This document shows, one piece after another, positions 46,411 through 55,599 of a stretch of 64,000 bases of DNA. The DNA comes from Citromicrobium bathyomarinum (lineage in GTDB: Bacteria; Pseudomonadota; Alphaproteobacteria; Sphingomonadales; Sphingomonadaceae): contig CP155577.1 of NCBI GenBank assembly GCA_001306305.2, positions 62,001-126,000 on the forward strand. Direction: 5' to 3'. The notes beneath the pieces are model-generated. The model made no database searches, was not told the origin of the DNA, and worked only from the letters and a program-made list of their open reading frames with translations. How positions within the stretch are numbered: position 1 is the first letter of the stretch; each line of letters starts with the position of its first letter. Both the position numbers and the translations under genes were made by a program.

Positions 46411-47856
46411 TTGGCGCGCTTCTTCCCGAAAAGCCTGTTGGGCCAGAGCCTGCTTGCGATCGCGGTCACCCTGCTGATCGGGCAGGCGGTTTCGGGCCTG
46501 CTGCTGTACCGCGCGGCGCAGGACCGACGCGATGCGGCGACCGTCAATGCCGCCGCGTTCCACCTGCTGCGGATGGTCAACCGCGAAACCGATTCGCCGC
46601 GCGACATCCGCCGCGCGCTGCGCCGCGCAGAGCCTGAGGGGCGGATCGACATCGGGCGCGGCAGAGGCGAGCGGCGACGCGGCCTGCCCCCGCGCCTGTC
46701 GGGCATGATTGCCGATGCTTCGCCACTGCTGCCCGACGAGCGGCGCGCAGCGGGCGAGGAGGCGCAGCTGCGCGAGATATTGGCACGGCAGGGCGTCGTT
46801 CCAGATGAGCTTGCAGTCACTATCCGCCCCGTTGCGCAAGATACGCTGCTCGCCGCGCTTGCGGACGAATTCCCGCGCTTCCGCGCCCGCTGGCGCGCTG
46901 GCCTGAGCGAGCGCGAGGTGATGGTCGCCGCGCTGCGCATGCCGGGCGAGAGCCGCTGGATCGTCGCGCGCGCGCTGCGCCCCCCGGTGGAGGCGGGCGT
47001 GCTGTGGCTGATCGCCGCGCAAACCGTACTGCTGTTCCTAGTGCTGCTGGCCGCGACCTATCTGGTTCTGCGCCGGATCACCCGCCCGCTCGCGCGCCTG
47101 ACCGAGCGGGTGGAGAGCTTCGCGCGCACGCACGAGGCGCGCGAACCGCTCCCCGAACGCGGGCCGGAGGATGTCAGCCGCCTGATCGCGGCGCACAACC
47201 TGCTCGAACACCGGATTGCCGCGCTGCTGGACGAGAAGGACGTGATGCTCGGCGCAATCGGGCACGATCTCAAGACGCCACTCGCGGCGCTGCGCGTGCG
47301 GATCGAATCGGTTGCGGATGAAACCCAGCGCGCGCGCATGGCCGAGACGATCGAGGATCTGCGCCGCTCGCTCGACGATATCCTCTCGCTCGCGCGGATC
47401 GGACGCGCGAAAGACCCGCCTGAGGCGACCCAGCTCGCCGCGCTGGTCGAAAGCGTGGTCGAGGAGTTCGAGGATGTGGACCGGCCCGTCGCCATCGCGC
47501 ACACCGATCGGATCGTCGCCCCGGTGCAGGTCACCTGGCTGCGGCGCGCGCTGCGCAACCTGATCGAGAATGCGCTGCGCTACGGCGGCACCGCGCAGGT
47601 CTCGCTCACCCGCGAGGGCGGGACGGCGGTGATCGCGGTGGAGGACGAAGGCCCCGGCATCCCGCCGGAGGATGTCGCCGCAATGCTCGAACCGTTCCGG
47701 CGCGGCGAGGCGAGTCGCAATCGCGGGACCGGTGGTGCCGGGCTCGGCCTCACGCTGACCCGCGCGATCCTTGCCGAACATGGCGGAGACCTGCGGCTCG
47801 CCAACCGCACGCAGGGCGGCCTGCGCGCCGAGATGCGGCTACCTTTATCGGCTTAG
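46411..47856 (+). CDS. Membrane sensor histidine kinase, partner of the preceding regulator
   Basis: 481 residues. Helix 1 at about 10-32, a periplasmic sensor of about 170 residues (Arg-rich, no known fold) and helix 2 at about 203-226, then a HAMP domain. The HisKA dimerisation block GAIGHDLKTPLAALRVR carries the phosphoacceptor His, and the catalytic domain has N (NLIENALRYGG), G1 (VEDEGPGIP) and G2 (GTGGAGLGL). The TTG start at 46411 lies 5 nt after the regulator stop. The extracytoplasmic sensor may detect the product of the EF-hand gene. Confidence 0.9.
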   Translation: MARFFPKSLLGQSLLAIAVTLLIGQAVSGLLLYRAAQDRRDAATVNAAAFHLLRMVNRETDSPRDIRRALRRAEPEGRIDIGRGRGERRRGLPPRLSGMIADASPLLPDERRAAGEEAQLREILARQGVVPDELAVTIRPVAQDTLLAALADEFPRFRARWRAGLSEREVMVAALRMPGESRWIVARALRPPVEAGVLWLIAAQTVLLFLVLLAATYLVLRRITRPLARLTERVESFARTHEAREPLPERGPEDVSRLIAAHNLLEHRIAALLDEKDVMLGAIGHDLKTPLAALRVRIESVADETQRARMAETIEDLRRSLDDILSLARIGRAKDPPEATQLAALVESVVEEFEDVDRPVAIAHTDRIVAPVQVTWLRRALRNLIENALRYGGTAQVSLTREGGTAVIAVEDEGPGIPPEDVAAMLEPFRRGEASRNRGTGGAGLGLTLTRAILAEHGGDLRLANRTQGGLRAEMRLPLSA

Positions 47857-47889
47857 TTCGGCGCCGGCCCGCACCCGGAACCGCGATCC

Positions 47890-49464
47890 CTAACGCATCA
47901 ACCCGCCGACGAGGTTGCGCACGAAGCTGCCGACGACCGGTCCCGCAAGATCGGTCGCGATCGAACCCGCAGCCGAGGTGACGCCCGAGGCCATCGGATT
48001 GGCGCGCGATTTCTTGCCCAGCACGGTGCGCGCGGCCATTCCGGCGGCGGACCCGGCGGCGACTTTGGTGCCGCGCGAGATCGCCTTCCCCCAGATGCTG
48101 GTGCTCTTGCGCTCCCGCTTGCGAACCTCAGCCTCGCCCTTCTCCTCGACTTCGGCGGCGGTCGCGGCGGCATCGAGCATCTTCTGCGCGATCACTTCCG
48201 CCGCGCTTTCGCGGTCGACCGGCGTATCGTACTTGCCCGCCAGCGGGCTCGCGCCGAGGATCACCGCACGTTCGCCGGGAGACAGCGGGCCGAGGCGGCT
48301 TTGCGGCGGCTTGATCAGCGTGCGCTGGACGACCGACGGCGCGCCATCCTCGCCCAGCGTGGAGACCAGCGCCTCGCCCGTCTTCAGTTCGGTGATTGCC
48401 TGCGCCACATCGAGATCGGCGTTGATGCGGAAGGTCTGCGCGGCGGCCTTGATCGCCTTCTGGTCGCGCGGGGTGAAGGCGCGCAGCGCGTGTTGCACGC
48501 GGTTGCCGATCTGCCCGGCAACATCGTCGGGCACGTCGATCGGGTTCTGGGTAACGAAAAACACGCCCACGCCTTTCGACCGGATCAGGCGCACCACCGT
48601 CTCGATCGTGTCCTGAAACGCCTTGGGCGTGTCGTCGAACAGCAGGTGCGCCTCGTCGAAGAAGAACACGAGCCTGGGCTTTTCCGGGTCGCCCACCTCG
48701 GGCAGCGTCTCGAACAGCTCGGCGAGCAGCCAGAACAGGTAGGTCGCGTAAAGCTTGGGGCTGCGCATCAGCTTGTCCGCGGCGAGAATGCTGATGAAAC
48801 CGCGCCCAGCGGCATCGACGCGGAAGAGGTCGTCCACCTCCAGCGCAGGCTCCCCGAAGAACTTGTCCGCCCCCTGGCTCTCGAAGGTCAGCAGCGCGCG
48901 CTGGATCGCGCCGATGGAGGCCTTGGTGACGCGGCCATATTCGCCCGAGACTTCGTCCGTATGATCCGCCGCCCACGCGAGCAGGCTGCGCAGGTCCTCG
49001 AAATCGAGCAGCAGCAGCCCGTTGTCGTCCGCGTGGCGGAAGACGATCTGGAGCACGCCCTCCTGGGTCTCGTTCAGGTCGAGCAGGCGCGCGAGCAGCA
49101 GCGGCCCCATTTCGGAGATGGTGGTACGCACCGGATGCCCCTGCTCGCCGAACAGATCCCAGAAGATCACCGGGAAATCGGCATAGGCATAGTCGTCCAT
49201 GCCCAGCTCTGCCGCGCGGCCTTCCAGCTTGTCGGCGTGCTTGAACTTGGCCGATCCCGGCACCGCGAGCCCCGCGAGGTCGCCCTTCACGTCCGCGACA
49301 AACACCGGCACGCCGGCAGCCGAGAAGCTTTCGGCGAGACCCTGCAGCGTCACCGTCTTGCCCGTACCGGTCGCGCCCGCGATCAGCCCGTGGCGGTTGG
49401 CGCGGTCGAGCCGCAGCTCCTGCGCCTCGCCATCCTGGTTGCGCCCCAGAAAAATCGTGCTCAC
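47890..49464 (-). CDS. HerA-type ATPase (DUF853 helicase-like)
   Basis: 524 residues. Walker A GATGTGKTVT lies at about 31-40; the Walker B region is PRLVFFFDEAHLLFDD, followed by VVRLIRSKGVGVFFVTQNP, all of the HerA/FtsK-like RecA fold. An acidic and basic tail and a Gly/Ala-rich C-terminus end the chain. The DUF853 group is an uncharacterised HerA relative; it may move DNA or protein. No NurA nuclease partner is adjacent. GTG start at 49464. Confidence 0.87.
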   Translation of the reverse strand: MSTIFLGRNQDGEAQELRLDRANRHGLIAGATGTGKTVTLQGLAESFSAAGVPVFVADVKGDLAGLAVPGSAKFKHADKLEGRAAELGMDDYAYADFPVIFWDLFGEQGHPVRTTISEMGPLLLARLLDLNETQEGVLQIVFRHADDNGLLLLDFEDLRSLLAWAADHTDEVSGEYGRVTKASIGAIQRALLTFESQGADKFFGEPALEVDDLFRVDAAGRGFISILAADKLMRSPKLYATYLFWLLAELFETLPEVGDPEKPRLVFFFDEAHLLFDDTPKAFQDTIETVVRLIRSKGVGVFFVTQNPIDVPDDVAGQIGNRVQHALRAFTPRDQKAIKAAAQTFRINADLDVAQAITELKTGEALVSTLGEDGAPSVVQRTLIKPPQSRLGPLSPGERAVILGASPLAGKYDTPVDRESAAEVIAQKMLDAAATAAEVEEKGEAEVRKRERKSTSIWGKAISRGTKVAAGSAAGMAARTVLGKKSRANPMASGVTSAAGSIATDLAGPVVGSFVRNLVGGLMR

Positions 49465-49569
49465 GCCGCCAACACCCTTCTCTCACAATCCTTCGACGGT
49501 CTTCGCGGGGCACCTGCGAAGCGTCAAGGTGGTTCCAATTCGCGGTCGCTTCGATAGAGCGGATCACGA

Positions 49570-51378
49570 ATGGCAACGGCGGACCCCTTCATCCTGCTCG
49601 ACGATGCGCGGCCTGCGCATGATGGCGGCGCACGCCTGTTCGAAAGACCGGTCGAGGTGTTCCGCGCGCTGCGTCCGGACGAGGTCGAAACAACGCTTGC
49701 GGCAGCGCAATCCGCACAGGCGGAGCGGGGCGGCACGCTAGCAGGCTACCTCGCCTACGAGGCGGGGCTGGCGCTTGAGCCGAAGCTGCATCCTCTGGCC
49801 GATGCGCGCACGGGGGCGGCAGGGCCGCTCGTGTGGCTGGGGCTGTTCGATACCGAACAGAGAATCGCGGCGGACGCGGTCGGGGACTGGCTGGCGCAGC
49901 GCGCGCCCGGCCCCGCCACGCTCGGCCCGCTCGACCCGGCAATCTCTCCGGGCGAATGGCAGGAACGCTTCGCCGCGTTGCAGGACAACATCGCAGGCGG
50001 CGACATCTATCAGGCAAACCTCACCCTGCCGCTGACCGGGGCGTTCCGGGGCGATCCGCTGGCGCTCTATGCGAGCCTGCGCAAGGCCTCCAGCGCAGGG
50101 CACGGCGGCGTGGTGTGGGATGGCAGCCACGCGGTGGTCAGCCTCTCGCCCGAACTGTTCTTCGAACTGGCCGATGGCGATCTGACCGCCCGCCCGATGA
50201 AGGGAACCCGCCCCCGGCACGCGGATGCGCAGGCCGACCGGGCGGCCGCTGAGGAACTCGCAGCGTCGGAAAAGGACCGCGCCGAAAACCTGATGATCGT
50301 CGACCTGATGCGCAACGATCTCTCGCGCATCGCCGCGCCCGGATCGGTGCGGGTCGAGGAGCCGTTCAAGGTCGAGAGCTTCCCCACCGTGCACCAGATG
50401 GTCAGCACGGTACATGCGCAGATGAAGCCGGGCACGGGCCTTGCACAGATCGTCGCTGCGCTGTTCCCCAGCGGATCGATCACGGGCGCGCCGAAGATCC
50501 GCGCGATGGAGATCATCGACCGGCTGGAGCGCGATGCGCGCGGGCCCTATTGCGGCGCGATCGGCGCGTTCGATGCCGATGGCAGCGCCAGCTTCAACGT
50601 CGCGATCCGCACGCTGCGCCTGACCCCGACCGAGAATGGCCACGGCACCGCCGTGCTGGGCGTGGGCGCAGGGATCGTCGCGGACAGCGATTCGCTGGGC
50701 GAATGGCGCGAGGCGCAGATCAAGGCGGGGTTCGCGCGCGCCAGCAGCCCCGAATCGCGCGCACCCTCGTTCGACCTGATCGAGACGATGCGGTTCGACC
50801 CCGAAGAGGGCGTGCCCCTGCTCGAAGGGCATCTGGCGCGGATTTCCGCCAGCGCGAGCGAGCTGGGCTTCGCGTTCGACCGGCACGCCGCGCGCAACCA
50901 GATCCAGACGCTGTGCTTCGACCTCGCCGATCCGGCGCGTGTGCGGCTCGTCTGCGCGCGTTCCGGCACGACCGCGATCGAGGTTTCGCCGCTGCCCGTC
51001 ACGCCGAGCGAACCGCTCGACTGCATCGCCCTGCCCCTGCCGGTCGATCCCGGCGACTGGCGGCTACGGCACAAGACCACCGACCGGGGCTTCTACGCCG
51101 ATGCGCTGGCTGCCGCGCGGGATCTGGACGCGCACGAGGCGCTGCTGGTGCGCGACGACGGACTGGTCACCGAAGGCAGCTGGACCAGCGTCTTCGTCGA
51201 GCGCGACGGCGTGCTGGCAACCCCGCCCCGCGCGCTCGGCCTGCTGCCCGGCGTGCTGCGCGATTCGCTGATTGCCGAAGGCCGCGCAGTGGAAGCCGAA
51301 CTCACGCTGGACGACCTCGAAAACGGGTTCTGGATCGGCAACGCCGTGCGCGGGTTGATGCGCGCAAGACTCGTATAA
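49570..51378 (+). CDS. pabB: Aminodeoxychorismate synthase component I fused to 4-amino-4-deoxychorismate lyase
   Basis: 602 residues. The PabB half (about 1-390) has the chorismate-binding motifs PELFFELADGDLTARPMKGT, with Lys of PMKGT, LMIVDLMRNDLSRI, PSGSITGAPKIRAM and GPYCGAIGAF. The PabC half (about 400-602) is a class IV aminotransferase-like lyase: FDLIETMRFDPEEG, GHLARISASASELGF, VTEGSWTSVFV and LLPGVLRDSL. Together they turn chorismate plus ammonia into p-aminobenzoate for folate. The glutamine amidotransferase PabA is not here. ATG at 49570. Confidence 0.92.
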   Translation: MATADPFILLDDARPAHDGGARLFERPVEVFRALRPDEVETTLAAAQSAQAERGGTLAGYLAYEAGLALEPKLHPLADARTGAAGPLVWLGLFDTEQRIAADAVGDWLAQRAPGPATLGPLDPAISPGEWQERFAALQDNIAGGDIYQANLTLPLTGAFRGDPLALYASLRKASSAGHGGVVWDGSHAVVSLSPELFFELADGDLTARPMKGTRPRHADAQADRAAAEELAASEKDRAENLMIVDLMRNDLSRIAAPGSVRVEEPFKVESFPTVHQMVSTVHAQMKPGTGLAQIVAALFPSGSITGAPKIRAMEIIDRLERDARGPYCGAIGAFDADGSASFNVAIRTLRLTPTENGHGTAVLGVGAGIVADSDSLGEWREAQIKAGFARASSPESRAPSFDLIETMRFDPEEGVPLLEGHLARISASASELGFAFDRHAARNQIQTLCFDLADPARVRLVCARSGTTAIEVSPLPVTPSEPLDCIALPLPVDPGDWRLRHKTTDRGFYADALAAARDLDAHEALLVRDDGLVTEGSWTSVFVERDGVLATPPRALGLLPGVLRDSLIAEGRAVEAELTLDDLENGFWIGNAVRGLMRARLV

Positions 51379-51394
51379 AAAGCTCCAATTTCAC

Positions 51395-52072
51395 ATGACC
51401 GATACGACCATCCCGATCCTCTACGAAGACGGCGAGGCACTTGTGATCGACAAGCCCGCAGGCCTGTCGATCGACCGCCCGCGCAAGGGCGGGCCGTGCC
51501 TCGACGATTATCTGGAGCAGCTGAAGCTGGGCTTCCAGCGCCCGCCGAGCGCGGTGCACCGGCTCGATACCGACACCAGCGGATGCCTGCTGCTCGCGCG
51601 CAATCCCAAAGCGCATAAACGCTTTTCCGCCGCGTTCGAGGCGCAGCAGGTGACCAAGGTCTATCACGGCATCCTCGCGGGAATTCCCGCGCAGGAAGAG
51701 GGCGTGGTCGAACTCGCGCTGTCCAAGATCAGCAGCGCGGAAAAGGGCTGGCGGATGATCCCGGCGAAAAAGGGCAAGCCCTCGGTCACCGCATGGCGGG
51801 TGGTCGCGACGCACGAGGGCCGCGCGCTGGTCGAGTTTCGCCCGGCAACCGGGCGCACGCACCAGATTCGCGTCCACGCGGCGAGCGGGATCGGCATCGC
51901 GCTGGTCGGGGATCCGGTCTACGGCACCAAGCAGGGCGCACCGCGCACGATGCTCCACGCCAGCGCGCTGACGGTCGAGCGCGAGAGCAAGACGGATATC
52001 GCGGCGACCAGCCCGCTCCCGGCGGATTTCCAAGCGCTCGGCTTCGGCGGCGAAGGGCCGGATGCTCCCTGA
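51395..52072 (+). CDS. RluA-family RNA pseudouridine synthase
   Basis: 225 residues. The catalytic motif HRLDTDTSGCLLLAR (about 50-64, with the nucleophilic Asp), the opening YEDGEALVIDKPAGLSI, and the substrate segment RPATGRTHQIRVHAAS identify the RluA superfamily. Target uridines in rRNA or tRNA are not determined. It lacks an S4 domain. Its 3' end overlaps arfB by 11 nt, so translation may be coupled. Confidence 0.92.
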   Translation: MTDTTIPILYEDGEALVIDKPAGLSIDRPRKGGPCLDDYLEQLKLGFQRPPSAVHRLDTDTSGCLLLARNPKAHKRFSAAFEAQQVTKVYHGILAGIPAQEEGVVELALSKISSAEKGWRMIPAKKGKPSVTAWRVVATHEGRALVEFRPATGRTHQIRVHAASGIGIALVGDPVYGTKQGAPRTMLHASALTVERESKTDIAATSPLPADFQALGFGGEGPDAP

Positions 52073-52481
52073 CGATCTGATCTCTCGCGCACACGCGCTG
52101 GCGGAGGAACGCTTCGTCGCAGGCTCCGGGCCGGGCGGGCAGAACGCCAACAAGGTCGCCACCGAAGTGCAGCTGCGGGTCAACGCCTACAAGCTGCGCC
52201 TCTCCCCCTTCGCATTCCGGCGGCTGGGCGAGGTCGCGGGCAGCCGGCTGACCGATTCGGGCGACATCCTGATCGTCGCGCGAGAGCACCGCACGCAGGA
52301 AGCGAATCGGGCGCTGGCGCGCGAAAAGCTGGAGGACCTGCTGCGCGAGGCGCATCGACGGCCCAAGCAAAGGGCCAAGACCCGGCTCAACCGCGTGGGC
52401 AAGACCCAGCGGCTCAAGCAGAAGAAGGCACGCGGCGCGGTCAAGGCCAATCGCGGGAAGCCCAGCCGCAGCGATTGGTAG
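52062..52481 (+). CDS. arfB: Alternative ribosome-rescue factor / peptidyl-tRNA hydrolase ArfB
   Basis: 139 residues. The release-factor GGQ motif is in AGSGPGGQNANKVAT (about 21-35), as in YaeJ/ArfB; a basic C-terminal tail (KQRAKTRLNRVGKTQRLKQKKARG) is what plugs the empty mRNA channel. It frees ribosomes stalled at mRNA ends by hydrolysing peptidyl-tRNA. The gene starts inside the end of the pseudouridine synthase gene. Confidence 0.93.
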   Translation: MLPDDLISRAHALAEERFVAGSGPGGQNANKVATEVQLRVNAYKLRLSPFAFRRLGEVAGSRLTDSGDILIVAREHRTQEANRALAREKLEDLLREAHRRPKQRAKTRLNRVGKTQRLKQKKARGAVKANRGKPSRSDW

Positions 52482-52643
52482 TGCGACTGCTTGCTTGACT
52501 TTTGAGGGCCTCGCGGCCAATAGCGCCTGCGATCGGGCGGTGCCGCGTGCGCCGCCTGTTGTTTTTTCACCCGATGCACATCGTAAGGTTCCCCATGGAG
52601 CCAATCACCGATGGCCGGGCCATTGAACTGGCAGGATTGAGTT

Positions 52644-52811
52644 ATGGCGAAGCCCGCAACCGTCAAGATCAAGCTCGTGTCGACCGCGGACACCGGCTTC
52701 TACTACGTGACGAAGAAGAACCCGCGCAACATCACCGAGAAGATGACCTTCCGCAAATACGATCCCGTCGTGCGCAAGCACGTCGAGTTCAAGGAAGCGA
52801 AGATCAAGTAA
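52644..52811 (+). CDS. rpmG: 50S ribosomal protein L33
   Basis: 55 residues, the typical size. The sequence starts [20 protein letters not shown] and ends with the basic [11 protein letters not shown]. The segment [16 protein letters not shown] is diagnostic of bacterial L33. This is a cysteine-free form, so it does not need zinc. Stands alone between arfB and lolA. Confidence 0.97.
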   Translation: MAKPATVKIKLVSTADTGFYYVTKKNPRNITEKMTFRKYDPVVRKHVEFKEAKIK

Positions 52812-52916
52812 GGACCGGGCGGAGCCGTTCGCGGCTTCCCCCTGCCGATTCGTCTGTCATTGGCGGAACCGGCACGCTCACGCACGGTTCACTCCGAGAC
52901 CATTACGGAGGCCGTC

Positions 52917-53585
52917 ATGACGACCACTTACAAAGCACTTCGCCGCCCGCTCGCCGGGCTTGCCAGCATCGCACTGATCGCCGGCGCACCGATCGCCGCG
53001 ACCGTCGCCCTGCCCGCCCCTGCGCTTGCGCAGGCGGGTGGTTCGCTGGACGACGCGGTCGCGGCGCTGCGCGGCATCAGTACGATGCGCGCCAGCTTCA
53101 CCCAGACCGACCGCAGCGGCCAGACCGTTCGCGGGACCATGACGCTCAAGCGTCCGGGCAAGATTCGCTTCGAATATTCGAAGGACGTGCCGCTGCTGAT
53201 CGTGTCCAACGGCAAATCGCTGACCATGGTCGATTACGAGGTCAACCAGGTACAGCGCTGGCCGATCAGCAATTCGCCGCTGGGCGCGCTGCTCGACCCC
53301 AATCGCGACGTCAAGAAATACGGCAAGCTGCGCAATACCGGCAATCCCAACGTGCTCTCGGTCGAGGTGCGCGATCCCAAGAAGCCCGAATACGGCGTCA
53401 TCACGCTGATCTTCGTGCGCAAGGCCGGTGCGCCGGGTGGGTGGGAGCTGACCAATTGGGTCTCGCTCGACGCCCAGAACAATCGCACCACGGTGCGGCT
53501 GGCGAATCAGCGCTACGGCGTGTCGGTGAGCGACTCCACGTTCACCTACAAGGACCCGCGCCGCGCATCCCGTCGGCCACGGTAA
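52917..53585 (+). CDS. lolA: Outer-membrane lipoprotein carrier protein LolA
   Basis: 222 residues. A long signal peptide (cleavage near LAQA, about residue 39) exports it. The mature part matches LolA: GISTMRASFTQTDRSGQTVRGTMTLKRPGKIRFEYSKD, with the FTQ and RPGK(I/F)R-like strands of the open barrel. It ferries lipoproteins across the periplasm from LolCDE to LolB. The ATG at 52917 has a GGAG site. A GGAAC-N16-GGTT sequence at 52865-52889 loosely resembles an EcfG-type promoter, too weak to claim. Confidence 0.9.
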   Translation: MTTTYKALRRPLAGLASIALIAGAPIAATVALPAPALAQAGGSLDDAVAALRGISTMRASFTQTDRSGQTVRGTMTLKRPGKIRFEYSKDVPLLIVSNGKSLTMVDYEVNQVQRWPISNSPLGALLDPNRDVKKYGKLRNTGNPNVLSVEVRDPKKPEYGVITLIFVRKAGAPGGWELTNWVSLDAQNNRTTVRLANQRYGVSVSDSTFTYKDPRRASRRPR

Positions 53586-53769
53586 ACCGTTCGTCGAGCG
53601 ATGCACCCTGTGAGCGATCGAATGACTGCGGCGTTCATGGGGAAGCAAGGCTCGGCAACCTAGTTTCATTCTTGCAAGGCCTGATGAACCAGCGGGTTTC
53701 CCCCCTGTTGCCCCGCGGTTCCCTTCAAACACAGGCCTTGTCGCAAGCGTGACGAACGCGCGTAAGGAA

Positions 53770-53803
53770 CCCCCGTGCCACAGCCCCCGGCGCGGGGGTT
53801 TTC
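53770..53803 (+). terminator. Rho-independent terminator downstream of lolA
   Basis: CCCCCGTGCC (53770-53779) pairs with GGCGCGGGGG (53789-53798) with one G-T pair, followed by a TTTTT-rich tail. Confidence 0.8.
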
Positions 53804-53926
53804 TTATCTGTTTGGCTTCAAGCACGAGCGCGCGCATCCGCGCGCTCGGCTATCCTCGCTGACGCTGCGGGCGGCCTCGCAGGTGGCCACTGGCCATCTG
53901 CGCCTTCGGCCTCGACTCCGCCCTTG

Positions 53927-53948
53927 CCGGTCCGCCAAGGCGGACCGG
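53927..53948. repeat. Perfect inverted repeat, 10-bp arms
   Basis: CCGGTCCGCC (53927-53936), AA, GGCGGACCGG (53939-53948). There is no T-run, so it may be a REP-like element or a factor-dependent terminator for the phosphatase gene. Confidence 0.6.
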
Positions 53949-53977
53949 TCTGGTGCGATCCAGGAATGTGGGCCGTC

Positions 53978-55450
53978 TTAATCTTCTTCCCAGCCGAATG
54001 CCTTGCGCATGATATCGGCGACCACGTTCTGCTCGATCACACCGTGGACCCGCTGCGATCCCGGGCCGGTGGCGAACAGCGCGACATCCTCGCCCCCGTG
54101 GGTTTCGGAGCCGAGCGGGACCAGCGACTGCTGCTGCGCCTGCGCGCCCGTCTCCGGCTCGCCGCGCTCTCCCTTCACCGCGCCCGGGCCATTGGCGTAG
54201 CCGAGCGTGGTATACGGCTGCCCGTCGCCTGCGATCACCGCCGCGTCATTGGCCGCACCCGGATGATCCTCGTCCCCGCTGGCAGGCGGATGGACCAGGC
54301 CAAGGATAGGATTGCCGCGCTTGGGATAGCCCGCGATCGTGAACACGTGGCTGTGATCGGCGGTGACCAGGATCAGCGTCTCGTCCGGATCGGTATTGTC
54401 GACCGCATACTGGATCGCGCGGGCGAACTCGATCGTCTCCTCCAGCGCGTAGCCCGCCTTGCCCGCGTGGTGGCCGTGATCGATCCGGCCACCTTCGACC
54501 ATCAGGTAGTAACCTGCCGGATCGTCGGACAGACGGCGGAGGGCCTCGGCGGTCATCTCGGTCAGGGTCGGTTCGCTCGTGTCCGGCTTGCGGTCGAGCT
54601 GGTAGGTCATGTGGCTCGGCGAAAAGAGCCCCAGCACCGGCCTGTCGAGCGGTGCTTTGCGCATCGCCTGCGTATCGGCCACGAAGGTGCCGCCCGTGCG
54701 CGCGGCCCATGCGGCGGGAAGATTCGCCCCGGCGTCCTTGCGTTCGCCACCTTCACCAGTGCCCAGGAACTTGCGCGATCCGCCGCCCAGCGCGAGATCG
54801 AACGGGAAATCGACCAGCTGCTGCGCGAAGTCGGTGCACCCGAGCGCCTGCTGCGGAGCGGGCATGTCAGCGTCGGATTCCCAGTTGCGATCCGGGTTGT
54901 GGCCGTAAACTGCCGCCGGAGTCGCGTGAGTCAGTCGCGCGGTGCTGACGATGCCGACCGCCTTGCCATGGTCGAGCGCCTCTTGCGCGACCGTTTCCAT
55001 CATGTGGCCCTGCGCCGCAGCGCAATCGCCGCGCGGCACGTCGGGCGCGGTGTTGATCACGCCGATCCGCGTCTTGGTCCCGGTGTTGAGCGCGGACGCG
55101 GTGCCCGCACTGTCGGCGACCTGCGCATCGGTGTTGTAGGTCTTGACCAGCGCGACATTGTCGAACTTTTCGAAGCTGAGCGAATTTTCCTCGCCCGTCT
55201 GGCCCTGCTGTTGCCCGGCAAGGATGCGCGCGGCGGTGATCGTTGAAATGCCCATCCCGTCACCGACGAACAGGATCACGTTCTTCGCCTTGCCCTGCGC
55301 TACTTGCCCCTGCTGCACAGGCGCGGCGGACTGCACCGCCGGGTCCGCGCCGTAGTAATTGGTAGTGGAGCTGCACGCCGCCAGCGGCAGCGCGATCAGC
55401 GCAAGGGCGGCGGCCCAGCGCCGGTGCGGGCGGGCGGAATGGCGGATCAT
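53978..55450 (-). CDS. Alkaline phosphatase, lipoprotein
   Basis: 490 residues. Lipobox LPLAAC near residue 26, so membrane-anchored in the periplasm. Alkaline phosphatase motifs: ILFVGDGMGISTIT (metal ligand Asp), the nucleophile in VADSAGTASALNTGTKT, EGGRIDHGHHAGKA and LVTADHSHVFT. It hydrolyses phosphomonoesters for phosphate supply. The ATG at 55450 is chosen for the signal peptide. No PhoB site was obvious in the 149 nt upstream. The Q-rich region after the lipobox probably spans the linker. Confidence 0.92.
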   Translation of the reverse strand: MIRHSARPHRRWAAALALIALPLAACSSTTNYYGADPAVQSAAPVQQGQVAQGKAKNVILFVGDGMGISTITAARILAGQQQGQTGEENSLSFEKFDNVALVKTYNTDAQVADSAGTASALNTGTKTRIGVINTAPDVPRGDCAAAQGHMMETVAQEALDHGKAVGIVSTARLTHATPAAVYGHNPDRNWESDADMPAPQQALGCTDFAQQLVDFPFDLALGGGSRKFLGTGEGGERKDAGANLPAAWAARTGGTFVADTQAMRKAPLDRPVLGLFSPSHMTYQLDRKPDTSEPTLTEMTAEALRRLSDDPAGYYLMVEGGRIDHGHHAGKAGYALEETIEFARAIQYAVDNTDPDETLILVTADHSHVFTIAGYPKRGNPILGLVHPPASGDEDHPGAANDAAVIAGDGQPYTTLGYANGPGAVKGERGEPETGAQAQQQSLVPLGSETHGGEDVALFATGPGSQRVHGVIEQNVVADIMRKAFGWEED

Positions 55451-55599
55451 GGCAGGCTCCCTCAAGTGAATGGCTGAAACGAATGGCCGAATCGGCGTTC
55501 CCATGCCCCTCGCCGAGGAATGAGACAAGCGTGCGACCGGTTGGCGCTTGTGATTCGTGCGCCTTGCGGGGGCCGGACCCCGCGCCTAAGTCCGCCGCC

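Larger units (their letters stand above)
53586..53977. other. Convergent intergenic region with terminator and long inverted repeat
   Basis: 392 nt without a credible gene between lolA and the alkaline phosphatase gene. It holds a hairpin terminator at 53770-53803 and, closer to the phosphatase gene, a GC-rich stretch with the perfect inverted repeat at 53927-53948. The DNA between is GC-rich and arranged in short alternating repeats, like an intergenic repeat element, but only one copy is in this window. Confidence 0.5.

Noticed and set aside
47890-49464. HerA-type ATPase as part of a defence system
   Set aside because: No NurA, SIR2, DUF4297 or other known HerA partner is adjacent; flanking genes are a two-component system and folate synthesis.
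52865-52889. GGAAC-N16-GGTT before lolA as an EcfG-type stress promoter
   Set aside because: The -10 element deviates from CGTT and one match in a window of this size is not strong evidence.
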